From: a bacterium
GTDB lineage: Bacteria > Electryoneota > RPQS01
DNA length: 64,000 bases
Assembly: GCA_013360195.1 (NCBI GenBank)
Contig: JABWCQ010000007.1
Location: 62,001-126,000 of the forward strand
Direction: 5' to 3'
Each line of letters begins with the position of its first letter. The stretch's first letter is position 1. Positions 1 through 6,362 of this stretch are shown in pieces. The position numbers were made by a program, and so were the translations under genes. The notes under the pieces are model-generated. The model saw only the letters and a list, made by a program, of their open reading frames with translations. It ran no database searches and was not told the DNA's origin.

Positions 1-806
1 TGCCCGAGATGATCGCCGAAGCGACCAAGCGCGGTATTTACACGATGGTTTCGACAAATGGTACGCTGCTGCACCGCCGGAACCTCATGACGCGACTGCT
101 GGACGCGGGTCTTTCCGAGCTAGTGTTCTCGATTGACGGGTTGACTCCGGAAAGCTACAAAATCTATCGCATCGGCGGCGAGCTTGAAGTCGTCGTCGAG
201 AATATGAAAGAGTTTCGGAAACTGCGCGATGCGCGCGGAAGCAAGTCTCCCAAGTTGATTATGCAGTGGCTTCCCATGAAGCACAACCAGCACGAGATAC
301 CCTATCTGCGCGCCAAAGCCAAAGAATGGGGTGCGGACACCGTTGAAATCAAAACCGCGCAAGTGTACACGGATTATCAGGCCGCACAGTATCTGCCGGA
401 CATGGAAGAGCTGCGCCGCTACGAGCGACAAGGTCAGCGCTGGGAAACCAAGCGGCGCTATCAATCCTGCAAGCGACTTTGGTTCTCGACGATGATTGAC
501 TGGAACGGCAACGTCGTGCCCTGTTGCTTTGATAAAGACGAGCAATTCCTCATGGGAAATGCCTTGTCACAGGATTTCAAAACCATCTGGCACGGAGAAA
601 AGTATAACTCGTTCCGCACGAAGTTGATTCGTCAAGGCCGCATCGAAGAGATGTGCCGCAACTGCACCGAAGGTTTAAAAAGCTACTACATCCCTCTGTC
701 CAAGCTGGAGGCCCTTGCCCCGCCGGATATTCCGCCAGTACCACCTGAAAACATTCCCCTGAAGCTTGACTATTCGGACTTGTTCGATCTGCCAGTCAAA
801 GAGTAA
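1..806 (+). CDS. Radical SAM/SPASM domain protein, 5' end cut by window
   Basis: The reading frame is open from the first bases, so the start and the CxxxCxxC radical SAM cluster lie outside the window. What remains begins with the strand carrying STNGTLL, typical of the radical SAM barrel, followed by a SIDG motif. The C-terminal third is a SPASM-type auxiliary cluster region: a cysteine before a GNVVPCC segment, then CRNC about 45 residues later. Such proteins modify peptides or small molecules using S-adenosylmethionine. The substrate cannot be told from this fragment, and no precursor peptide is seen downstream. The tail after residue 225 is proline-rich and has no recognisable domain. 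Confidence 0.85.
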   Translation, partial: PEMIAEATKRGIYTMVSTNGTLLHRRNLMTRLLDAGLSELVFSIDGLTPESYKIYRIGGELEVVVENMKEFRKLRDARGSKSPKLIMQWLPMKHNQHEIPYLRAKAKEWGADTVEIKTAQVYTDYQAAQYLPDMEELRRYERQGQRWETKRRYQSCKRLWFSTMIDWNGNVVPCCFDKDEQFLMGNALSQDFKTIWHGEKYNSFRTKLIRQGRIEEMCRNCTEGLKSYYIPLSKLEALAPPDIPPVPPENIPLKLDYSDLFDLPVKE

Positions 807-815
807 TCCTACAGT

Positions 816-858
816 CGCCGAGCGGGGATTAAGCGAAGCGGTTCCCTGCCGGAATCCG
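816..858. repeat. Dispersed repeat, copy A (short form)
   Basis: A 43-nt stretch beginning CGCCGAGCGGGGATT and ending GCCGGAATCCG reappears at 1920-1980, where an extra 18 nt is inserted in the middle. GCGGGGA near the left end can pair with TCCCTGC on the right, so the unit can fold as a hairpin like a REP element. It covers the stop codon and last codons of the DNA glycosylase gene on the minus strand. Confidence 0.7.
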
Positions 859-1422
859 GTGTGCCGATGCGTTCAAAGCTTTCGATCCGCTAACGCACAA
901 ACTACTCGGATCAAAAAATCTCCACGGCAACTCTTTGGCCTTTGATATCCCAATGCGAGTCGTGCAAGCTATCTGAGTTGCTTCACCGCGATAGACCTCA
1001 ATCTTGTCACCGATCATCGATTCGTTCAGTTCCAGGGTGACCCCCAGCGCACAGGTCAGGTTTCCCGGCCCACGGCAGAGCGCAGTGTCAGCAACCTGTC
1101 CTCGGCGCCTCCGCATCCGGCCGAGACCTTCAAGTGCTTCGGCCGAGCGAATCAACACCGCACCTGAGTTTTGTCTGTCCGTCGTGAAATTCATACAATA
1201 GTGCACACCGTAACTCCGATAGACATAGACATGCCCAAAGCTATCGTGCATGATGGCCGAGCGGGCGGATCGGCGGAATCCGTGCGATGCCTCGTCATTC
1301 GCATAGGCCTCAACCTCCACGATTCGAACGAGGCAGGAGCGGTAGCGCATGAGGCAGCCAACCAGCTCCGGGGCTACTTCCAGGGTCGGGCGGGCGAAAA
1401 ACTCGGGCGGGAGGGTCAGCAC
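829..1422 (-). CDS. mpg: 3-methyladenine DNA glycosylase (AAG/Mpg family)
   Basis: A 197-residue monofunctional base-excision glycosylase that removes alkylated purines such as 3-methyladenine. Family landmarks are present: LVGC near the N-terminus, IVEVEAY carrying the catalytic glutamate, SHGFRRSARSAIM, YVYRSYGVHYCMN, and RGPGNLTCALG. The start is GTG with no strong ribosome site. The normal fold ends near PWRFF; about 18 residues follow it, and the last nine (RIPAGNRFA) are encoded inside the dispersed repeat at 816-858, so the C-terminus has apparently been rewritten by the repeat. It is transcribed divergently from the tRNA-Thr promoter, whose -35 box lies just outside its start codon. 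Confidence 0.93.
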   Translation of the reverse strand: MLTLPPEFFARPTLEVAPELVGCLMRYRSCLVRIVEVEAYANDEASHGFRRSARSAIMHDSFGHVYVYRSYGVHYCMNFTTDRQNSGAVLIRSAEALEGLGRMRRRRGQVADTALCRGPGNLTCALGVTLELNESMIGDKIEVYRGEATQIACTTRIGISKAKELPWRFFDPSSLCVSGSKALNASAHRIPAGNRFA

Positions 1423-1428
1423 TGCCGC

Positions 1429-1457
1429 TTGACAAAAACCTTTGAATTTGGTATAGT
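1429..1457 (+). promoter_or_regulatory. Sigma70-type promoter of tRNA-Thr
   Basis: TTGACA at 1429-1434, a 17-bp spacer, and TATAGT at 1452-1457. Transcription would start near 1464, some 16 nt before the tRNA. The -35 box is a perfect match to the sigma70 consensus. Confidence 0.85.
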
Positions 1458-1479
1458 TGTGATTCCTCGAAACAGGCCC

Positions 1480-1552
1480 GCCGCTGTAGCTCAGTTGGTA
1501 GAGCAGCTGATTCGTAATCAGCAGGTCAACGGTTCAAGTCCGTTCAGCGGCT
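1480..1552 (+). tRNA. tRNA-Thr (CGT)
   Basis: A complete 73-nt cloverleaf: acceptor GCCGCTG paired with CAGCGGC, anticodon stem GCTGA/TCAGC with loop TTCGTAA giving anticodon CGT, and T arm AACGG-TTCAAGT-CCGTT. CCA is not encoded. It reads codon ACG. Confidence 0.96.
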
Positions 1553-1558
1553 CATTGT

Positions 1559-1584
1559 AAAAGCAGGATTTACGTCCTGCTTTT
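1559..1584 (+). terminator. Terminator after tRNA-Thr
   Basis: AAAAGCAGGA at 1559-1568 pairs perfectly with TCCTGCTTTT at 1575-1584 around a 6-nt loop. It lies 6 nt after the tRNA, so tRNA-Thr and tRNA-Arg may be separate transcripts or be processed from read-through. Confidence 0.7.
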
Positions 1585-1615
1585 CTGGTTCAATGGTCGG
1601 CCAGACGCCTGCCCC

Positions 1616-1689
<74 letters not shown>

Positions 1690-1821
1690 CAAGTCAATAT
1701 AGCCAAATTAGATAAGAGAGGAAAGCCGCCACCTTACCGTACGGTTCCTCACTTTCCAGCTTGGCGCTCCCGTCACCTGCCTTCTGTAGCGCCCAGCTTG
1801 CTGGGCAAAATCCCCCAACAC

Positions 1822-1856
1822 AAGAAGGTCGTGCTCCCAAGCACGACCTTCTTTTT
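1822..1856 (+). terminator. Strong terminator downstream of tRNA-Arg
   Basis: A perfect 14-bp stem (1822-1835 with 1840-1853) with a 4-nt CCCA loop, followed by a T-rich run. The arms also put A's on the other side, so it could work on both strands. The rest of the stretch from 1690 to 2030 holds no gene, only this hairpin and the repeat material that follows. Confidence 0.8.
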
Positions 1857-1875
1857 ATTTTCACCCTGTCGCCAT

Positions 1876-1901
1876 CCTGAAGGACGCTGCGGCCTGAAGG
1901 A
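1876..1901. repeat. Tandem CCTGAAGGA motif beside repeat copy B
   Basis: CCTGAAGGA occurs at 1876-1884 and again at 1893-1901, eight bases apart, just left of repeat copy B. It may be the left part of a longer dispersed element spanning about 1870-1985. Confidence 0.45.
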
Positions 1902-1919
1902 TCTCTCTGCTCACCACTA

Positions 1920-1980
1920 CGCCGAGCGGGGATTTAGCGAAGTGCTTGACAAGCACGTAGCGGTTCCCCGCCGGAATCCG
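1920..1980. repeat. Dispersed repeat, copy B (long form)
   Basis: The same unit as 816-858 but carrying an 18-nt insert whose core at 1942-1956 is a perfect inverted repeat (GTGCTTG-A-CAAGCAC). Outer arms GCGGGGA and TCCCCGC can also pair. It lies in noncoding DNA between the tRNA-Arg terminator and the end of the LamG gene. Confidence 0.7.
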
Positions 1981-2030
1981 AGGCGCCCCCCACACTAAGT
2001 CGAGCTTCCAGGCTCGACTCTGATCTCCCC

Positions 2031-3290
2031 CTATTTCAACAAAACCATCTTCTGTTGAACCGACCGCATCGGCGACTCAAGACGGTAGAAATAAATTCCC
2101 GACGCCAAGTCACTCGCATTCAAACTGACAACATGCCGACCAGCCGCGTGGACACCGTTCGCAAGCACAGCAACTTCCTGACCGGCAAGATTAAACAGTT
2201 TGAGCGAAACATTTGTGGCCTCGGGCAACGAATACTCAATCGTCGTCGAAGCGTTGAATGGATTCGGATAATTCTGTAATAGTGTCAACTCCATCGGCAA
2301 CGCGGCTTCATGTGGCGTGGCTTCAACGGTTCCATGCACAACACGCGAACCGTCAAGGTCAACCGACGTGAGCTTATAGTTATAGCTCCGCCCATTAGTC
2401 ACATCATCATCCAGCCAAGTGTAAGCGTGTCCGCTTGCTTGGTTCGTAGCTTCAACTCGCGCCAGCGAAGCACCGTCACGATCAATTTCAAAGTGACTTA
2501 CATTGCTTTCAGAACCCGTGCTCCAATTCAATGTAACACGATTGTCACTCGGTGTCGCGGTGAAGGAAAGAAGGTGTATAGGAAGCTGCGCATCTGAACA
2601 AATCCATTGCGGGTCGTCAATGAGAGTGCCATGATGGTTATTCCCCGATGCATCAGTTAACGTGTTCCCGGTTCCTTCATCAAAATGATAAAGAGCCTCA
2701 GTAAATTGATCATTAGCGAAAGGCTCGGTCGGGACGGAAAAATCTGCTACATATCTTGCCACAGACGAGAAACGCATTTCATCGACGGCTCCCTCAAAGT
2801 AATAAGAGTTGCCGCTTACAATTCCACCTCCAATTCGATTTGTGCCCACATCCGTTGCCCAACTCATCAGACCGTTCGTTGCTGAAGACGCGATCATTTG
2901 TCCATCGAGAAACAGTCTTAAAGTGCTGTTTTCCATGCTGGCAGCAAGATGGCGCCATTGACCGGTTTGCAGCGGAAAATGCTCGACATAAGCGTTGTTG
3001 TAGGCAAATTGATAAGCATAAAGGAACGAAAAGCTTCTGTCACAGCAATATGACAAGTATGCCTCTTGCCAAAATGCTGTCTTGTTCCAAATGAATGAAC
3101 CATACTGTTGGTTATCATTTGCCGTTTGGAACCAGCATTCAACAGTAAAAGAATTTGTCTCCTGACCATCAAAGAATGCGTCTGCAATTCTAACGTAATC
3201 GTTGACTCCATCGAACTGCAAAGCGTAGCCGCCTGGGCAATTGCCACAAACAATTCCAGCAAATAGCAGCAAAGCAATCACGAGTTTCAT
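2031..3290 (-). CDS. Secreted LamG-domain protein with T9SS C-terminal sorting domain
   Basis: 419 residues. An N-terminal signal peptide (hydrophobic run ending near residue 20) precedes a LamG/concanavalin-like jelly roll at about 22-230, recognisable from ALQFDGVNDYVRI, FTVECWFQ and the FEGAVDEMRF strand. A fibronectin type III-like segment follows (about 240-325, LSWSTGSES-like NWSTGSES). The last 85 residues are a type IX sorting domain starting QNYPNPFNASTTIEYSLPE and ending in KMVLLK. It should therefore cross the outer membrane by type IX secretion and be released or anchored at the surface, probably binding a glycan. The gene stands alone, with its own promoter containing a G8 tract in the spacer. 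Confidence 0.9.
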   Translation of the reverse strand: MKLVIALLLFAGIVCGNCPGGYALQFDGVNDYVRIADAFFDGQETNSFTVECWFQTANDNQQYGSFIWNKTAFWQEAYLSYCCDRSFSFLYAYQFAYNNAYVEHFPLQTGQWRHLAASMENSTLRLFLDGQMIASSATNGLMSWATDVGTNRIGGGIVSGNSYYFEGAVDEMRFSSVARYVADFSVPTEPFANDQFTEALYHFDEGTGNTLTDASGNNHHGTLIDDPQWICSDAQLPIHLLSFTATPSDNRVTLNWSTGSESNVSHFEIDRDGASLARVEATNQASGHAYTWLDDDVTNGRSYNYKLTSVDLDGSRVVHGTVEATPHEAALPMELTLLQNYPNPFNASTTIEYSLPEATNVSLKLFNLAGQEVAVLANGVHAAGRHVVSLNASDLASGIYFYRLESPMRSVQQKMVLLK

Positions 3291-3311
3291 TTCATTCCCC
3301 TATTCTTTTGA

Positions 3312-3323
3312 AGTTACGTAACT
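3312..3323. promoter_or_regulatory. 12-bp palindrome near the LamG gene start site
   Basis: AGTTACGTAACT is a perfect palindrome lying between the proposed -10 box and the start codon of the LamG gene, where a repressor or activator could bind. No regulator gene is adjacent. The assignment rests on symmetry and position only. Confidence 0.35.
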
Positions 3324-3327
3324 CCTT

Positions 3328-3355
3328 AATTTACGGGGGGGGTTAACAATGTCAA
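3328..3355 (-). promoter_or_regulatory. Promoter of LamG gene with C8/G8 tract in its spacer
   Basis: On the minus strand a perfect TTGACA (plus coordinates 3350-3355) is followed by a 16-bp spacer and TAAATT (3328-3333). Eight consecutive cytosines (G8 at 3335-3342 on the plus strand) fill half the spacer. Slippage by one base would give the optimal 17-bp spacing. Confidence 0.6.
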
Positions 3356-3468
3356 GCAGTACTATGAAGATTGTCGAAGTGACCCACCCCCGCCTCCCCA
3401 ACCCCCACTTTCTCCCTAACTCCAACCCCAGCAACAACTTCCTAAGTTCAATATTCAGAAAATTTCTC

Positions 3469-3497
3469 TTGACCATCCGTTCAAATTTTTGTATATT
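3469..3497 (+). promoter_or_regulatory. Strong-looking orphan promoter
   Basis: TTGACC at 3469-3474, 17-bp spacer, TATATT at 3492-3497. No gene of normal size lies downstream on this strand before smpB at 3922. The first ATG (3504) opens an 18-codon frame ending at 3560. The remainder of 3291-3721 shows no other coding signal. Confidence 0.5.
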
Positions 3498-3663
3498 AGG
3501 ACATGACAAAAATCAATGAGATAGGACTTTGTGAATATTGGTGCACCCCCAAAAGTTAACCCCCTGTTTATCAAATACTCCTGTTTGGTCAATTGTTAGC
3601 GTTTTTCACAGAAACAACCCCTTACAACCCCTCCTCGCCTCGCCAAAAACCACACCAAAAGAA

Positions 3664-3691
3664 ACGCGGCGACTCTTTCAAGCCGCCGCGT
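3664..3691 (-). terminator. Terminator of tRNA-Leu
   Basis: ACGCGGCG (3664-3671) pairs with CGCCGCGT (3684-3691); read on the minus strand the stem is followed by TTTCTTTT. It lies about 30 nt past the tRNA 3' end. A second small hairpin, CCCACTT/AAGTGGG at 3705-3721, sits between them. Confidence 0.7.
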
Positions 3692-3721
3692 CAGCGCATT
3701 GTCGCCCACTTTTCAAGTGGG

Positions 3722-3808
3722 TGGTGCAGGAGGCGGGACTTGAACCCGCACGTCCCGAAGGACACTAGTACCTGAAACTAGCGAGTCTGCCAATTCCACC
3801 ACTCCTGC
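3722..3808 (-). tRNA. tRNA-Leu (CAG), CCA encoded
   Basis: Read on the minus strand: acceptor GCAGGAG with CTCCTGC, a class II layout with a long variable arm (GTCC-TTCG-GGAC), anticodon stem CTAGT/ACTAG around loop TTCAGGT giving CAG, T arm GCGGG-TTCAAGT-CCCGC, and an encoded CCA at 3722-3724. The two other tRNAs here lack an encoded CCA. Confidence 0.96.
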
Positions 3809-3819
3809 AAGGAACCGAA

Positions 3820-3848
3820 ATGATACGGAATTCCCCCCGCTTTGTCAA
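3820..3848 (-). promoter_or_regulatory. Promoter of tRNA-Leu
   Basis: On the minus strand TTGACA (3843-3848), a 17-bp spacer containing a G6 run, and TATCAT (3820-3825), placing the start about 5 nt before the tRNA. Confidence 0.8.
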
Positions 3849-3866
3849 GTCAGGCCGTCCGCCGTC

Positions 3867-3895
3867 TTGCCTTTCCTCTGAATTATTGCTACTTT
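3867..3895 (+). promoter_or_regulatory. Candidate smpB promoter
   Basis: TTGCCT (3867-3872), 17-bp spacer, TACTTT (3890-3895). A start near 3902 would make an ATG at 3904 almost leaderless, which favours the ATG at 3922. Confidence 0.45.
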
Positions 3896-3921
3896 AGCTG
3901 GTCATGGAGGCTAAGGAAGGC

Positions 3922-4374
3922 ATGAAGATCGTCGCCCAAAACCGCAAAGCGCGGCACGACTATCACATCATCCAAACCTACGAAGCCGGTATTGCCCTGC
4001 TCGGCACCGAAGTCAAGTCCGTCCGGGAAGGCCATGTCAACCTCCGCGACGCCTTTGCCCGGGTTCAGGATGGCGAAGTCCTCCTTTACTCGATGGGGAT
4101 CAACCCCTACAAGAACCGCGGCTATACCGAGGTGGACGAACGACGGGTCCGCAAGCTTCTCCTGAACAGAACCGAGATCCGGAAGATTCAACGGCAGGTT
4201 CTGGAGAAAAGCTACACTCTTGTCCCGCTGTCCCTCTACTTCAAAGGCCAGTTCCTGAAAGTTGAACTCGCAGTCGTCCAAGGCAAACGCGAATACGATA
4301 AGCGCGATGCCAAAGAGGAACAGCGAATGAAGCGCGAGATTGACCGCGAAATCAAGAATCGTCGAAACCGCTAA
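3922..4374 (+). CDS. smpB: SsrA-binding protein SmpB
   Basis: About 150 residues, the family's usual size. It binds tmRNA and delivers it to stalled ribosomes for trans-translation. The N-terminus MKIVAQNRKARHDY matches the family start exactly, followed by GTEVKSVREGHVNLRDAF, the oligonucleotide-binding core, and a basic C-terminal tail (KREIDREIKNRRNR) that is disordered in solution and enters the decoding centre. The ATG at 3904 would add six residues; I prefer 3922 because it matches the family start and has purine-rich GGAGG and AAGGA upstream. The tmRNA gene is not in the window. It heads a plus-strand run continuing to 8921. Confidence 0.95.
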   Translation: MKIVAQNRKARHDYHIIQTYEAGIALLGTEVKSVREGHVNLRDAFARVQDGEVLLYSMGINPYKNRGYTEVDERRVRKLLLNRTEIRKIQRQVLEKSYTLVPLSLYFKGQFLKVELAVVQGKREYDKRDAKEEQRMKREIDREIKNRRNR

Positions 4375-4394
4375 TACCTTAGTGAGAACCAAAT

Positions 4395-5375
4395 ATGCGT
4401 TTTGCCGCATTGTGTTTACTCATCGCCGCAATCATGCTGTCCGGCTGCGGAGCTGGCGGCGAGAAATTCCCCAGTGAAACCCGGACCGTCTTCGGTCTGC
4501 CAGTTACCGTCACTGTGTTCATCTCCGATGCCAAACCCGACGAAGTGCAAGGAGCCTTTGACGCGGTCTTCAATACTCTGAAATGGTACGAAGGAGCTGC
4601 ATACACTTCCGGAAAAGACAATCAGCTTGAACGCATCGCTTCCGGTGCCGGCCGCGAGTCAGTGCCCGTGGACACGGCCGTGTACAATCTTATCATGCGC
4701 GGATTGCAACTGAATGACATGACCGGCGAAGCGTTTGACCTGCGCTATGGACCGCTGCTCGATGCCTGGCTGGCAACCGGAAAGCCTTCCAAACCTGCAC
4801 AAGCCGACTTGGACAGCGCGCTTGCGTTAATCAAAACCGGCGGTATGTTCGTGGCAGGCAAATCCATCCTGCTCTCGAAACCAGAAATGCGATTTGATGC
4901 CCGCGGACTGGTGGAAGCCTGGGCTATTGACCGAGCTGCGGAGCGACTGGTCGAAAAGGGATTGTCTGCATTCGAAATACGTACACCCTATGCCATCCGG
5001 GTAGTCGGCATGCCACAAAACTCACAGTTTCGCACGTTCAACATCGCGGATCCAGTTTCGGGCGACAGCACTTGGGCGACGCTCCAAATCGGACAAGGTG
5101 GACTTGCCTTCCTTCCGGCGGTCGGTCAAGGAGGCCGACTTGTCCTCGATCCTCGCACGGGCGAGGAGGCGAAAGGTGCTGCGATAGTCGCGGCGAAGGA
5201 TTGCGCCACAGCGTTCGGATTGGCATACGCTTTGAATGTGGACGGCGACCTGACAAAGTTGACGGATAAGGGCAAAGCGGAACTCATGGGACATATCCGC
5301 ATTAGTGGTTCCCGGCCAAGCTATTCTATAGCCGCCGAAGGCGTGCTCAAGGATAAACTCTCCACTCGCAACTAA
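4395..5375 (+). CDS. ApbE-family lipoprotein, apparently catalytically degenerate
   Basis: 326 residues. An N-terminal lipoprotein signal ends in LSGC (Cys18). The body is collinear with ApbE, the FAD:protein FMN transferase that flavinylates periplasmic proteins: GEAFDLRYGPLLDAW at 111-125 and LDPRTG at 251-256 are clear. Key positions are changed, however. The family's GG(I/L)AKGY-type loop reads DARGLVEAW at 168-176, and the C-terminal Mg-binding Asp and Thr of the D-x3-T motif are replaced by Phe274 and Tyr278. It probably no longer transfers FMN and may bind flavin or a partner protein. It lies 20 nt after smpB and 2 nt before a GT9 gene. Confidence 0.8.
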   Translation: MRFAALCLLIAAIMLSGCGAGGEKFPSETRTVFGLPVTVTVFISDAKPDEVQGAFDAVFNTLKWYEGAAYTSGKDNQLERIASGAGRESVPVDTAVYNLIMRGLQLNDMTGEAFDLRYGPLLDAWLATGKPSKPAQADLDSALALIKTGGMFVAGKSILLSKPEMRFDARGLVEAWAIDRAAERLVEKGLSAFEIRTPYAIRVVGMPQNSQFRTFNIADPVSGDSTWATLQIGQGGLAFLPAVGQGGRLVLDPRTGEEAKGAAIVAAKDCATAFGLAYALNVDGDLTKLTDKGKAELMGHIRISGSRPSYSIAAEGVLKDKLSTRN

Positions 5376-5377
5376 TC

Positions 5378-6361
5378 TTGTCCGAGCCGGGCAGCAGTAT
5401 CCTTGTCATCAGGCTGTCTTCATTGGGAGACGTTCTGTTGTGTGCCCCTGCGATACGTTCACTTCGAACAAGATTTCCCCAGGCGACCCTTGACTTTCTC
5501 GTGGCCTCCGAATTTGCCGACGCTGCGCGGCTGATTCCAGGAATTGACAACATTATCGAGTTCGACAAACGAGACGGATGGCGCGGCATACTTAAGCTGC
5601 GCCGTTTGTTTTTTCGCAAGTATGATTTGATCTGCGACTTTCAAAACAGTCCGCGCAGCGCATTTCTGCGAACATTCACCTTCCCCATGATGTGGACAAA
5701 AGCCAAGCGGTACCGACTTCGACGATGGCTGCTGATTCGCTTCAAACTGAATCTTTACCGTGCATCCGTACCTGTGCCGCTGCGCTATCTGAATTCGCTT
5801 GCCGTGCTTGGCGCTGTCGACGATCAAAGAGGACTCGGTCTGCGTGTGCCGGAAGCCCAGAAGAAGGATTCCACGACGAATACGATCATGTTGTGCCCGG
5901 GCTCAAAGCACGCGACCAAGCGCTGGCCGATTGAGCACTGGTCTGAACTCGCACGCGCCCTGCAATTCGCAGGTTTCGAAATCGTTGTCTGTGGCACACA
6001 GGACGAAGCCGAGTTGTGCAGGGCTGTCGCTCCAAGTGCTCGTCAGTTGATTAGCGCAGGGCTGTCGGAAATAGCACAGGAAATGCAGTCAGCCGCGGCA
6101 GTCGTCTGTAATGACTCTGGCTTGATGCACCTCGCGACAGGGGTTGGGGCCCGTGTCATCGCGTTGTTTGGGCCAACCGTGGAGCAATTCGGATTCTTTC
6201 CTTTTCGAGGACAAAGTGAAGTGATTCAAACTGACTTGAATTGCCGGCCCTGCTCGGCTTTCGGAGGCAGCAAGTGTCCGTTGGGACATCACAACTGCAT
6301 GAACCACATTACTCCCGAAGCGGTGAAGGCCGCAACCCTCGAATTCTCGCAAAGGCAATGA
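5378..6361 (+). CDS. GT9 glycosyltransferase (heptosyltransferase-like)
   Basis: 327 residues with the two-Rossmann GT-B layout of ADP-heptose:LPS heptosyltransferases. ILVIRLSSLGDVLL opens the N-terminal domain, and the C-terminal domain has PGSKHATKRWP (the sugar-nucleotide loop), CNDSGLMHLATGVG and ALFGPT. A cysteine cluster (CRPC, CPLGHHNC) near the end is common in this family. It probably adds a heptose or related sugar to the LPS inner core at the inner membrane. The start is TTG, 2 nt after the previous stop. It is directly followed by waaA, which makes the acceptor. Confidence 0.9.
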   Translation: MSEPGSSILVIRLSSLGDVLLCAPAIRSLRTRFPQATLDFLVASEFADAARLIPGIDNIIEFDKRDGWRGILKLRRLFFRKYDLICDFQNSPRSAFLRTFTFPMMWTKAKRYRLRRWLLIRFKLNLYRASVPVPLRYLNSLAVLGAVDDQRGLGLRVPEAQKKDSTTNTIMLCPGSKHATKRWPIEHWSELARALQFAGFEIVVCGTQDEAELCRAVAPSARQLISAGLSEIAQEMQSAAAVVCNDSGLMHLATGVGARVIALFGPTVEQFGFFPFRGQSEVIQTDLNCRPCSAFGGSKCPLGHHNCMNHITPEAVKAATLEFSQRQ

Positions 6362-6362
6362 C

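Noticed and set aside
1245-1282. A third copy of the dispersed repeat (GCCGAGCGGG and GCGGAATCCG inside mpg)
   Set aside because: The bases encode a conserved part of the glycosylase (GFRRSARSAI) and the similarity is limited to short GC-rich words.
1171-1560. A 129-codon plus-strand frame across mpg and tRNA-Thr
   Set aside because: It runs antisense to the well-supported glycosylase and through the tRNA, with no domain.
3538-3775. Two overlapping plus-strand frames of 60-76 codons
   Set aside because: They read into the antisense of tRNA-Leu and have no family pattern; the shared 'RRRDLNPH' type tail is the usual artefact of translating a tRNA complement.
4395-5375. Calling this a functional ApbE flavin transferase
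   Set aside because: The Mg-binding and flavin-loop residues are substituted; see the separate finding.
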